A stretch of DNA of 36,884 nt from Actinomycetes bacterium (GTDB taxonomy: Bacteria; Actinomycetota; Acidimicrobiia; Acidimicrobiales; Palsa-688). Made by a program: the position numbers and the translations under genes. The DNA lies in NCBI GenBank assembly GCA_021828475.1, contig JAJZIY010000032.1, forward strand, positions 1 through 36,884, in the 5' to 3' direction. Shown in pieces: positions 8,521 to 17,030 of the stretch. Below the pieces are notes generated by a model. The model saw only the letters and a list, made by a program, of their open reading frames with translations. It searched no databases and was not told the DNA's origin. Numbering within the stretch: the stretch's first letter is position 1; each line of letters starts with the position of its first letter.

Positions 8521-8615
8521 CGCGCGGGACGGGGGCGAACAAGACGGGTGACAAGCGGCCGGGCTCGACCCGCGGGACGGGGCCGGGCTCGTCGCCCGGG
8601 AGGGCCCCGGGTTGG

Positions 8616-11600
8616 GTGAGGCGCCTGTGGGGCTACGTCGGCCGTCACCGCCGGGACGTGCGGCTGGCCCTGGCCGCAGCCGTCCTGGGCAGCGCCTGCC
8701 AGACGGCCGTGCCCTTGGTGGAGCGCGAGATCGTCGACGGCGTCATCGTGCACGCCAGCCAACCTCTCTGGCCGTGGCTCGGCCTGCTCGTCGCCCTCTC
8801 GGTGGCGGCGTTCGGGTTCGCCTACGTACGCCGTTACCGCGGTGGACGGGTGGCCCTGAGCGTGCAGTACGACCTGCGCAACGCCATGCACGACCACCTC
8901 CAGGCCATGGACTTCGAAAACCTCGGCCGTATGCCAACGGGCCAGCTCGTGGCCCGGGCCAACTCCGACTCCACCCTGGTGCAGGGGCTGCTCAGCTTCC
9001 TGCCCATCATGAGCGGCAACATCCTGCTGCTTGTGGTGTCGCTGGTGATGATGCTCTACCTATCGCCCCTGCTCGGCCTGGTGAGCATCCTGGTGGCACC
9101 GGCGCTGTTCGTGATCTCCTACCGGATGCGCTGGCGGATCTTCCCGGCCACGTGGGACGGCCAGCAAAAAGAGGGCGAGGTCGCCCAGATCGTCGACGAG
9201 GACGTCAACGGTGTCCGGGTGGTGAAGGCGTTCGGCCAGGAGCAAGCCGAGCTCGAGCGCCTGGCGCGCGCTTCGGAGTCCCTCTACGGTTCCCAGATGC
9301 GGGCCGTGCGCCTGCAGTCGCGCTACCAGCCGCTCCTCGAGGCAGTGCCGAGCCTGGGGCAGGTGGGGGTGCTGGCCCTCGGTGGCTACCTCGTGCTCCG
9401 TCACGAGGTGAGCCTGGGTACCTTCCTCGCGTTCTCGACCTACATAGCGCAGATGCTGGCGCCGGCCCGCCAGCTGGCGGGGGTACTCACGATCGGCCAG
9501 CAGGCCCGGGCGGGGATCGAGCGCATCTTCCAGTTGCTGGACATGCAACCCGGGGTGCGTGAGCCCGAGGAGGCCGTGGAGCTGCCGGGCGTTCGGGGCA
9601 GGATCGACTTCTGCGACGTCACCTTCTCCTACGGTGACGGGCCAGCCGTCCTGTCCGGCTTCGAGCTGCACGTCGCCCCGGGCGAAAAGGTAGCCCTGGT
9701 CGGGGCCAGCGGCAGCGGCAAGTCGAGCGCCGCCATGCTCGTGCCCCGCTTCTACGACCCATCGTCGGGCGTCGTGAAGCTCGACGGGACCGATGTCAGG
9801 CAGCTGCGCCTCGCACAGTTGCGCCACGCCGTGGGCGTGGTCTTCGAGGAAAGCTTCCTGTTCTCCGACACGGTGCGGGCAAACATCGCCTACGGGCGCC
9901 CCGACGCAACCGACGAGCAGGTCGAGGCGGCGGCGAGGGCGGCACAGGCGCACGAGTTCGTCGAGAGGCTGCCCGATGGCTATGGCACCGTCGTCGGCGA
10001 GCGCGGCCTCACCCTTTCGGGTGGGCAGCGCCAGCGGGTGGCCCTGGCCCGGGCACTGCTCTACGACCCGCAGGTGCTCGTGCTCGACGACGCCACCAGC
10101 GCTGTCGACGCCCGGGTCGAAGAAGCGGTGCACGACGCCCTGCGCTGCCTGATGGAGGGGCGGACCACCCTGCTGGTCGCTCACCGGCGCTCGACCTTGC
10201 GCCTGGCCGACCGGATCGCCGTCGTCGACGCGGGCCGCGTGGTGGAAGAGGGTACCCACGAGCAGCTCGCCGCCGGGAGCGCCCGCTACAGGGCCCTGCT
10301 GGCCGGGTTGGACAGCGATGAAGCCGAGGAGATCGGCGACCGCGTGGAGGCTCTCGCCGTGCTGGCCGGCGCCGCCGGCCCGCCGCAGGCCGTCACGTCG
10401 CCGGCCGTCATGCCGCCGGCCGTCACGGACGGGCGGGCCCCGAGCCTCCCGGGCCCCAGCCCGCTGCGTGCCGTGGGCCCGCCGAGCATCGGCCCGGGCC
10501 TGGGGGGCGGCGGGGGAGGGTGGCGGCTCAACCTGGTGCCCACCCCCGAGCTGTTGGCGCGGGTGGCAGCGCTGCCCCCGGTGCGTGACGAGGCCGTAGT
10601 GGACCTGCGGCGCGAGGCGGGGCCCGACCCGGGCTTCAGCCTGCGCCGGCTGCTTGGCGAGTTCAGGCGCCCGCTCCTGGCCGGCCTCACCCTGGTAGTG
10701 CTCGACGGCCTGGCCTCCCTCGCCGGCCCGGTACTGGTCAAGACCGGCCTGGACAGCGGGGTGGCCCGGGGCTCGCAGGCCGTCCTCTTCGCCGCATCTG
10801 CGGCCTACCTGCTGGTCGTGCTGGCGGATCTGGCGGACCAGGTGGCGGAGACCTTCGTGACCGGGCGCACGGCGCAGCGGATAATGCTCTCGTTGCGGGT
10901 GCGGCTCTGGGCCCAGCTGCAGCGCCTCTCGCTCGACTACTACGAGCAGGAGATGGCCGGGCGCATCATGACCCGGATGACCACCGACGTTGACCAGTTC
11001 GAGTCGCTGGTGGAAAACGGCCTGCTGTCGGCGCTCGTGGCCGTGGTGACGTTCCTCGGGGTCGGCGTCTCCCTGGTGGCCATCAACCTCGAGCTCGGGT
11101 TGTGCACCCTCAGCGTCGTGGTGCCGCTGTCCGTTGCCACCGTCGCGTTCCGCCGGCGCGCCGCCCGGCTGTACGAGCTGTCCCGGGAGCGCATAGGGAT
11201 CGTCAATGCCGATTTCCAGGAGAGCCTGGCCGGTGTGCGCGAGTCGCAGGCCTTCGGCCATCAAGGGGCTACCGTGAGCCGTTTCCACCGACTGGGCCGG
11301 GACTACCTGGAGCCCAGGGTGGCGGCGCAGCGCCTGGTGGCCACCTACTTCCCCTTCGTCCAGTTGTTGGCGGGCCTGGCGGATGCGATCGTGCTGGGCG
11401 TGGGCGCGGGCCTCATAGCTCATCACCAGCTGGCGTCGGGCGCCCTGGTGGCGTTCATCCTCTACATAGATCTGTTCTTCTCTCCAATACAACAGCTCTC
11501 GCAGGTCTTCGACGCGTGGCAGCAGACGCGGGTGTCGGTGAGGCGGATAGCCGAGCTGATGCGCCTGGAGCCGCTCACTCCCGAGGGCCCGGACGCCGTG

Positions 11601-12392
11601 GACGTCGCCGTCACCGGTCACACGTCACTCGAGGACGTCCACTTCGCCTACCCGGTGGCCGTGCGCAAGTCGGCAGCCGGCAACGGCAGGGTGCCGGAGG
11701 CCTTGCGGGGCGTCGCCGTCGAGGTACGGGCCGGGGAGACGGTGGCACTCGTGGGTGAGACCGGGGCGGGCAAGTCGACGGTCATGAAGCTGATCGCCCG
11801 TTTCTACGATCCCGACACCGGGGCAGTGAAGGTCGACGGCGCCGACCTACGGGCCCTGCGACTGGGGGAGTTCCGCAGGCATCTCGGCTATGTCCCACAG
11901 GAGGCGTTCCTGTTCTCGGGCACCGTCCGCCACAACATCGCCTACGGCCGGCCCGCCGCCACCGACGAGGAAGTGCAGGAGGCGGCCCGCGCGGTGGGCG
12001 CCCACGAGCTTGTCATGTCCCTACCCGGTGGCTACGGCCACGAGCTGTCGGAGAGGGGGCGCTCCCTGTCGGCGGGCCAGCGCCAGCTCCTCGCTCTCGC
12101 CCGTGCCGAGCTTGTCAAGCCCGCCATCCTCCTCCTGGACGAAGCGACGTCCAACTTGGACCTGGTCACCGAGGCCCGTGTCAACGCCGCCATGCGCAGG
12201 GTCGCCAACGGCCGCACGACCGTGCTGATCGCCCACCGGTTACAGACGGCCAAGGCGGCGGACCGCATTGTGGTCCTGCACGCCGGCCGGGTGACCGAGA
12301 GCGGTACGCACGACGAGCTGGTCGGCCTCGGTGGCCGGTACGCCGCCATGTGGGAGGCGTTCGAGATGGCGTCGGGTGACCGTTCGCGCTGA
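8616..12392 (+). CDS. Single-chain ABC exporter, two fused half-transporters
   Basis: About 1258 residues with the order TMD1-NBD1-linker-TMD2-NBD2, i.e. two complete type-IV (MsbA-like) exporter halves in one chain. NBD1 has Walker A GASGSGKSS (363-371) and LSGGQ, but Walker B ends LVLDD, with Asp492 in place of the catalytic Glu, and its Q-loop reads VFEES instead of VPQE. NBD2 is canonical: GETGAGKST (1047-1055), LSAGQ, LLLDE with Glu1176, and IAHRL. This matches heterodimeric exporters with one degenerate ATP site (TM287/288, BmrCD). A Pro/Gly-rich linker (coded near 10360-10530) joins the halves. GTG 8616 follows GGGAGGG; TTG 8517, overlapping the marR stop, is an alternative adding 33 basic residues. 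A multidrug or lipid export role is inferred from the MarR neighbour. Confidence 0.92.
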   Translation: MRRLWGYVGRHRRDVRLALAAAVLGSACQTAVPLVEREIVDGVIVHASQPLWPWLGLLVALSVAAFGFAYVRRYRGGRVALSVQYDLRNAMHDHLQAMDFENLGRMPTGQLVARANSDSTLVQGLLSFLPIMSGNILLLVVSLVMMLYLSPLLGLVSILVAPALFVISYRMRWRIFPATWDGQQKEGEVAQIVDEDVNGVRVVKAFGQEQAELERLARASESLYGSQMRAVRLQSRYQPLLEAVPSLGQVGVLALGGYLVLRHEVSLGTFLAFSTYIAQMLAPARQLAGVLTIGQQARAGIERIFQLLDMQPGVREPEEAVELPGVRGRIDFCDVTFSYGDGPAVLSGFELHVAPGEKVALVGASGSGKSSAAMLVPRFYDPSSGVVKLDGTDVRQLRLAQLRHAVGVVFEESFLFSDTVRANIAYGRPDATDEQVEAAARAAQAHEFVERLPDGYGTVVGERGLTLSGGQRQRVALARALLYDPQVLVLDDATSAVDARVEEAVHDALRCLMEGRTTLLVAHRRSTLRLADRIAVVDAGRVVEEGTHEQLAAGSARYRALLAGLDSDEAEEIGDRVEALAVLAGAAGPPQAVTSPAVMPPAVTDGRAPSLPGPSPLRAVGPPSIGPGLGGGGGGWRLNLVPTPELLARVAALPPVRDEAVVDLRREAGPDPGFSLRRLLGEFRRPLLAGLTLVVLDGLASLAGPVLVKTGLDSGVARGSQAVLFAASAAYLLVVLADLADQVAETFVTGRTAQRIMLSLRVRLWAQLQRLSLDYYEQEMAGRIMTRMTTDVDQFESLVENGLLSALVAVVTFLGVGVSLVAINLELGLCTLSVVVPLSVATVAFRRRAARLYELSRERIGIVNADFQESLAGVRESQAFGHQGATVSRFHRLGRDYLEPRVAAQRLVATYFPFVQLLAGLADAIVLGVGAGLIAHHQLASGALVAFILYIDLFFSPIQQLSQVFDAWQQTRVSVRRIAELMRLEPLTPEGPDAVDVAVTGHTSLEDVHFAYPVAVRKSAAGNGRVPEALRGVAVEVRAGETVALVGETGAGKSTVMKLIARFYDPDTGAVKVDGADLRALRLGEFRRHLGYVPQEAFLFSGTVRHNIAYGRPAATDEEVQEAARAVGAHELVMSLPGGYGHELSERGRSLSAGQRQLLALARAELVKPAILLLDEATSNLDLVTEARVNAAMRRVANGRTTVLIAHRLQTAKAADRIVVLHAGRVTESGTHDELVGLGGRYAAMWEAFEMASGDRSR

Positions 12393-12433
12393 TCGCCGGG
12401 GCGGTGGTGCCCTCAGCGGCCGGCGCGGCGGGC

Positions 12434-13135
12434 TCACTCCCCGCTGGCCATGGGCCGTTCCGGGGTGCAGGCGCCCGTCAACGAGCTGCCACGGCCGTTG
12501 CTGCCTCCGTCGCCTGAGCCGCCGGGCAGCTCCTGGTCGTAGGCCATGCAGGACTGGGCCAGAGCCCAGGCGACGGCGTCGCGCGCCACCGGGGCGGGGT
12601 AGCGCCAGCGGAGCAATTGCCGCTCGACCGAGCCGTAGTCGGTCTCGAGCGCCAGCAGCGACAGGGCCAGGCGCTTGGCCCGGCGCAGCTGCTGGTCTGT
12701 GGCCGCCTCGCGCACCTGGTCCTCCTGCCAGCGCTCGTGACGCTCACGCATGGCGGGGGAGAGGCGGGCGACCTGGCTGCGGTTGAGAGGCGGTAGCCGC
12801 CGCCTGACGCTCAGCTCGTCCTCCCCGCTCAAGCGGGCCACGCCGAACTGGACCGTGCGGTTGACAGAGCGAATGAAAGGCGAATTGCGACCGCTGCGGT
12901 CACCCAGGCCGAGGGACCTTGCTGTCTCGGCGAGGTCCATGTCGAAGCCGTCCGGGCAGTAGTCGAAGCCGGCGGCGAACCGCCTGAGCAGCCAGACCGT
13001 GGACGGGCCGAGCACTCCCAGCCAGAAGTCCTCGACATAGGACGAGCGCGGGTCGTAGCCGAGGTGGTCCACGACGTCGTCCGGCCAGGGGCGGACATGG
13101 AGGATCTCGGGGGCGAAGTTGAGCTGGAGCGGCAT
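12434..13135 (-). CDS. Conserved actinobacterial protein of unknown function
   Basis: A 233-residue soluble protein with no signal or membrane segment that I can see. ATG 13135 has GGAGG 4 bases upstream. The core is orderly: YVEDFWLGVLGPSTVWLLRR, then PDGFDMDLAETARSLGLGDR (helix-turn-helix-like character), then SPFIRSVNRTVQFGVARL and VRRRLPPLNRSQVARLSP, ending in a charged helical region and a Gly/Ser-rich tail. The run of helices with Ser-Pro and Arg-rich turns suggests a DNA-binding fold, but I cannot name a family with confidence. It converges with the ABC exporter gene and is divergent from the aquaporin gene. Confidence 0.75.
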   Translation of the reverse strand: MPLQLNFAPEILHVRPWPDDVVDHLGYDPRSSYVEDFWLGVLGPSTVWLLRRFAAGFDYCPDGFDMDLAETARSLGLGDRSGRNSPFIRSVNRTVQFGVARLSGEDELSVRRRLPPLNRSQVARLSPAMRERHERWQEDQVREAATDQQLRRAKRLALSLLALETDYGSVERQLLRWRYPAPVARDAVAWALAQSCMAYDQELPGGSGDGGSNGRGSSLTGACTPERPMASGE

Positions 13136-13359
13136 GGGGCCTCCGTCTCGGTGTTGGCGGCAACAAGTGGGGGAAGGGCGTACCTGCTGTACCGGCACCG
13201 GGCCGGTCATGGGTTACCGGCGCTCCAAGGGGCGCGAGCTCAACGAGCCGCGCCGGCCCGGCCGGATCTGCACCGGAGCGGGTGCCCGGGGCCTAATGTC
13301 AGGTGCGTCGGGCCTCGGAGCCATTCCGGGCCCGGCACTCCTCGGAAAGGATGGGGTAC

Positions 13360-14112
13360 ATGAAACCCAGGTCGTTGTTCGCAGAGATGCTCGGCACGGC
13401 TGTACTGGTGTTCTTCGGTGTGGGTACCGCCACTCTCTCGTTCGGTTTCAAATTGGACGGTGGGAGCACCGCTGCCGGTGTCGTGGCCACCGCCATGGCA
13501 TTCGGGCTCGTTCTGATGGTCCTCGTCTATGCCGTGGGGCCGATATCGGGCTGCCACGTGAACCCGGCTGTCACCATCGGTTTCCTGGTGGCAAAGCGGA
13601 TCTCGCTGGCCGATGCCGTCGGCTACTGGGTTGCCCAGTTCGTCGGAGCGATCGTAGGTGCCGCCGTGCTCTACGGCGTCGTCAGCAGTACGGCTCAGTA
13701 CTCGGTGTCGAGGGTGGGATTGGGTACAGATGGCTTCGGCAAACATTCGATGATCGGGCTCGACGCAACGGGAGCGTTCATAGCCGAAGTCGTACTGACG
13801 GCGTTGTTCGTGCTCGTGATACTCGCAGTCACAAGGCGCGCCTCCAATGCCACCGTCGCCGGGCTGGTCATCGGGTTCTCCCTGATGCTCGCCCACATAA
13901 TGGGCATCCCGCTCGACGGGACCTCGGTCAACCCGGCTCGCAGCCTCGGCCCCGCCCTCTTCGTCGGAGGCGACGCGCTGGCCCAGCTGTGGCTGTTCAT
14001 AGTGGCACCGCTCGTCGGGGGCGCGATCGCTGCTGCGCTCTACCTCGGCTTCTACCCCAAGGGCGAGGAGGAGGCGAGCGTCGAGCCGGCCCCCGAAGTG
14101 CAGCCCTCCTAG
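13360..14112 (+). CDS. Aquaporin, AqpZ-like water channel
   Basis: A 250-residue MIP-family channel with six helices and the two NPA motifs: HVNPAVTIGF in loop B and TSVNPARSLGPA in loop E. The segment HIMGIPLDGTSVNPARS aligns with AqpZ and keeps the His and Arg of the narrow aromatic/Arg filter, and no enlarged glycerol-facilitator loop is seen, so water selectivity is likely. I use ATG 13360 because GGAAAGG lies 9 bases upstream; ATG 13351 has no useful spacing. The C-terminal tail is acidic (EEEASVEPAPE). It appears to be a single-gene unit. Confidence 0.93.
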   Translation: MKPRSLFAEMLGTAVLVFFGVGTATLSFGFKLDGGSTAAGVVATAMAFGLVLMVLVYAVGPISGCHVNPAVTIGFLVAKRISLADAVGYWVAQFVGAIVGAAVLYGVVSSTAQYSVSRVGLGTDGFGKHSMIGLDATGAFIAEVVLTALFVLVILAVTRRASNATVAGLVIGFSLMLAHIMGIPLDGTSVNPARSLGPALFVGGDALAQLWLFIVAPLVGGAIAAALYLGFYPKGEEEASVEPAPEVQPS

Positions 14113-14133
14113 TCCGTCGCCGCCCCGCCCGCC

Positions 14134-14174
14134 CCGGCCATGGCCTGACCGGGCCCGGCCATGGCCTGACCGGG
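14134..14174. repeat. Two tandem copies of a 21-bp unit
   Basis: CCGGCCATGGCCTGACCGGG occurs at 14134-14153 and again at 14155-14174. Each copy contains the palindrome GGCCATGGCC. It lies between the aquaporin stop and the cyclase-family gene; it could form alternative hairpins acting as a terminator, but there is no T-run. Confidence 0.6.
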
Positions 14175-14247
14175 CGGCGGCACTCGGCGTCCGTCGCGGC
14201 GCGAAATGCGCTTGCCCGGGCGGCTGCGCCAGGAGAGGCTTGGCGCC

Positions 14248-15183
14248 ATGACCCAGTACCGCGCCGAAATGGACGCCGAGGTGACCTTCTCCAACGGTGG
14301 GAGGCTCAGGGCCGAAGGGTTCCGGGTCGACCTTCCCGGCCCTGAGTGCAGCCAGGCGGAGATCGCTGAGCTATTGGTCGCATCGCTCGGCCTGTTGATG
14401 GCCCAGGACGTGCGGCTGTCCAGCGTGAGCGTGTTCCAAGAGCCGCACAAGGGGACGAGGGGCGGGCCCAGTGACGCCGGCCGCTCGGTGGCCGGGCCGC
14501 CGGTCCAGCGGTGGCGCCTGGTCGAGCTGTCGCACCCGATATCCGCCGGCATGACGACCTACCCGGGCCTCCCCGGCCCTGAGCTGACCCCCCACCTGAC
14601 CAGGGAGGCGTCGAGAGCCGTCTACGCCCCCGGGACCGAGTTCGCCATCGACCGGGTCAGCATGCTCGGCAATACCGGCACGTACCTCGACAGCCCGTAC
14701 CACCGCTACCCGGAGGGCGCCGACCTGGCCGGCCTGCCGCTCGAGTCCCTGGTGGACCTGCCGTGCGTGGTGGTGCGTACCCTCGGCAGCAGGGCACGGG
14801 CGGTCGACGTCGGCGCGCTGGCCGCTCACGAGGTCGGGCCCAGCGCGGTCCTCCTGCACACGGGCGGCGACCGGCACTGGGGCACGCCGGCTTATGCCGA
14901 GCAGGCCCCCTACCTGACCGAGGCCGGGGCCCGATGGCTGGTCGAGCACGGCGCCAGGCTGGTGGGCATCGACGCCGTCAACATCGACGACACGGCGGAC
15001 GGGGCCCGGCCTGCCCACAGCATCCTGTTGGCTGCCGGCGTGCCGGTGGTGGAGCACCTTACCGGGCTGGGCCAGCTGCCACCCGCCGGTGCCAGGTTCA
15101 GCGCTGCGCCGCCACTTTTCACCGGGTTGGGCACTTTCCCCGTGCGCGCCTACGCTGCCGTACCGGCACCACCGGAGGCGTAG
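14248..15183 (+). CDS. Cyclase-family (kynurenine formamidase-like) protein with altered metal site
   Basis: A 311-residue protein. Residues about 85-305 form the cyclase/KynB-like fold: LVELSHPISAGMTTYPG, then the signature region NTGTYLDSPYH at 142-152, HTGGDRHWG, GIDAVNIDD and HSILLAAGVPVVEHL. Canonical members have HxGTHxDxPxH. Here the two metal-ligand histidines are Asn142 and Tyr146, while Asp148, Pro150 and His152 are kept. A catalytically different subfamily is likely, so kynurenine formamidase activity should not be assumed. An extra N-terminal domain (1-70, VTFSNGGRLRAEGFRVDLPG) is fused ahead of it. ATG 14248 follows AGGAGAGG. It is convergent with the sulfatase gene. Confidence 0.85.
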   Translation: MTQYRAEMDAEVTFSNGGRLRAEGFRVDLPGPECSQAEIAELLVASLGLLMAQDVRLSSVSVFQEPHKGTRGGPSDAGRSVAGPPVQRWRLVELSHPISAGMTTYPGLPGPELTPHLTREASRAVYAPGTEFAIDRVSMLGNTGTYLDSPYHRYPEGADLAGLPLESLVDLPCVVVRTLGSRARAVDVGALAAHEVGPSAVLLHTGGDRHWGTPAYAEQAPYLTEAGARWLVEHGARLVGIDAVNIDDTADGARPAHSILLAAGVPVVEHLTGLGQLPPAGARFSAAPPLFTGLGTFPVRAYAAVPAPPEA

Positions 15184-15322
15184 GCAGGCCGCCACGACAG
15201 GCCGGCTGCAGGTGGCCGGACGGGAGATCGGAAGGGGCCGGGAGCGCACGCCCGGTGGTGAGCGCTCCTGAGCGTGGGGTACCGGCCGGTAGGCTCCGAA
15301 GCCTGTTGCGGCGCCTCTGGGA

Positions 15323-16831
15323 TCAGGCCCGGACGGCTGCTACCTGCGAGCAGGCCGGCTTCTTGTGGCACGCCTCCAACCGGGCCACCTCCCGGCTCAA
15401 CTGTGCTTTCAGCTTGGAGGCAAGCGAGGGGTAGACGTTGTGCAGCTCGTAGGGGTCGCGCGCCAGGTTGTAGTACTCGTGGCCGCCCCCCGTGTACTGC
15501 ACGTAGAGCGCTCCGGCGGTGCGCAGGGCCACGTAGGAGGGCGGGTTGCCCGAGTTGGGCTCGGGCGCGTCTGGCTCGTCCACGGCATTTTCCACCGGGC
15601 CCATGTGCTCGATGAGCACCCCCTGGCGCCACCCTGCCGGGACGGCGGACGGGTGGGCGCCGAGCAGCAACGGTGCCAGGCTCCGGCCGTCCACACTGCC
15701 CGAGGGGTGCGTGCCGGCGAGGGCGTCGAAGGTAGGGCGCAGGTCGATGTTCTCGGAGAACGCGGTCACGCGCGAACCGGCTGTCACGCGGGGCCCGACG
15801 ACCACGAGCGGTACGTGGGTATCTGTGTCGAAGGCGGTGAGCTTGCCCGGCATCATGTCGTGCTCGCCCATGTGGAGGCCGTTGTCCGAGCTGAAGACGA
15901 AGTACGTGTTGGACAGGGTGCCGGTGCGCCTGAGGGTGGAGACGAGGCTGCCGATCATGTCGTCCACGGACTTCACGTCCTGCGCCCGGAGGCGGTACGT
16001 GGCGGCTATCGCCGCCCGGGCCCTTGGCCCCAACCGGGGAAATGCCCTCAGCCACTCCGGAGCGTTGGTGTTGGCAACGCCGTACGCCGGTGTCAGCGGG
16101 TAGCGCAGGCCAGGGTAGAGGTTGGCGTACTTGGGGGCCGGGGTGTACGGGGCGTGCGGTGCGAAAGTGGCCACTTCAAGGAAGAACGGCCGGTGGGTTG
16201 CGGCCGTGCCGGAGACGAAGCGGGTGGCGAGACCGGAGAGCACGTCGGTGAGGTAGTTGTCCTTGCCTTTTTGCGCCGGGCCCCCGTAGTGGACGACGGC
16301 CGAGCCCTGCTTGAGCGTGTAGTCGAACTCGGGGTAGCCCCAGTCGGCGACGGCCCAGCCTGACCAGCCCGGAGGGGTGGGCGTCGACATGTGGTACCGG
16401 TTGAGGTACTTGCCCATCATCGCCGTGCGGTAACCGGCGGCAGCAAGGTCCGTGGCTATGGTCGAGTACTGGTCGCCGTGGCTGTCGAAGGCCTTGTCGC
16501 CCCCGTTGGGCCCGGTGTTGTCGTACACCCGGGTGTCATGGGGGAACCAGCCGGTGAATATCGACGCTCGTGAGGGGCAGCACAGCGAATCGGAGACGAA
16601 GTAATTGGTGAATGTGGCCCCCTGGCGTTCGAGAGCGGCCAGGTTTGGCATGAGCTGGGGGGTGACCAGGTTGGTGGAGAGGTCGTCCGTGAGGACGAAG
16701 ACGACGTTGGGCGGCGCCACGCCCACGGCCGCGGGTGCTGCCTGCCCTGGCGCTACGGCCAGCGACAGCATCACCGCGACCGCGACCGCCACGGCGGCGG
16801 AGCGGAGCCTCGGCGACGAGGTGCTCTTCAA
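15323..16831 (-). CDS. Secreted sulfatase (formylglycine-dependent)
   Basis: A 502-residue type-I sulfatase. TTG 16831 with AGGAGG 7 bases upstream gives a clean Sec signal peptide (basic KSTSSPRLR, hydrophobic core, APGQAAPA). The mature protein starts NVVFVLTDD, whose Asp pair binds the metal. CCPSRASIFTG at 84-94 is the formylglycine signature, with Cys84 the residue to be oxidised; GKYLNRY and SDNGLHMGEHDM are other active-site segments. It should cleave sulfate esters outside the cell; substrate unknown, though GPNGGDKAF and the length resemble arylsulfatase/N-acetylglucosamine-6-sulfatase groups. A formylglycine-generating enzyme is needed but not present in this window. The gene lies downstream of dxs, same strand. 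Confidence 0.92.
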   Translation of the reverse strand: MKSTSSPRLRSAAVAVAVAVMLSLAVAPGQAAPAAVGVAPPNVVFVLTDDLSTNLVTPQLMPNLAALERQGATFTNYFVSDSLCCPSRASIFTGWFPHDTRVYDNTGPNGGDKAFDSHGDQYSTIATDLAAAGYRTAMMGKYLNRYHMSTPTPPGWSGWAVADWGYPEFDYTLKQGSAVVHYGGPAQKGKDNYLTDVLSGLATRFVSGTAATHRPFFLEVATFAPHAPYTPAPKYANLYPGLRYPLTPAYGVANTNAPEWLRAFPRLGPRARAAIAATYRLRAQDVKSVDDMIGSLVSTLRRTGTLSNTYFVFSSDNGLHMGEHDMMPGKLTAFDTDTHVPLVVVGPRVTAGSRVTAFSENIDLRPTFDALAGTHPSGSVDGRSLAPLLLGAHPSAVPAGWRQGVLIEHMGPVENAVDEPDAPEPNSGNPPSYVALRTAGALYVQYTGGGHEYYNLARDPYELHNVYPSLASKLKAQLSREVARLEACHKKPACSQVAAVRA

Positions 16832-16950
16832 GGGAGCCTCCTGACATGCGCGGGCCGAGACTGGCCCTGCCGTCAAATCTGGCTGGCTCGTTGAGCCGGG
16901 CCCCCTGCCCTCGGTCTCTACGGGTAGGGGCGTACTGCCCTATCGATGTC

Positions 16951-17002
16951 CGGGTGCCGGGTGCCGGGTGCCGGGTGCCGGGTGCCGCCGGTGCCGCCGG
17001 TG
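16951..17002. repeat. Tandem 7-bp repeat in intergenic DNA
   Basis: Five copies of CGGGTGC (16951-16985) are followed by degenerate CCGGTGC units. It lies between the dxs stop and the sulfatase start, on the way of any dxs read-through. Likely a slippage-prone simple repeat. Confidence 0.7.
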
Positions 17003-17030
17003 CCGGACGCCGGTCCCGTCCAGGGCCCAG

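Noticed and set aside
7443..8615. Long in-frame N-terminal extension of the ABC exporter
   Set aside because: It overlaps the hydrolase and MarR genes and is low-complexity; the transmembrane domain begins only after 8616.
9060..11621. 853-residue minus-strand frame opposite the ABC exporter
   Set aside because: Composition rich in His, Gln and Gly with no motif; the plus-strand exporter is certain.
16951..17002. CRISPR or transposon end
   Set aside because: The 7-bp units have no spacers and there are no cas or transposase genes nearby; it is a simple tandem repeat.
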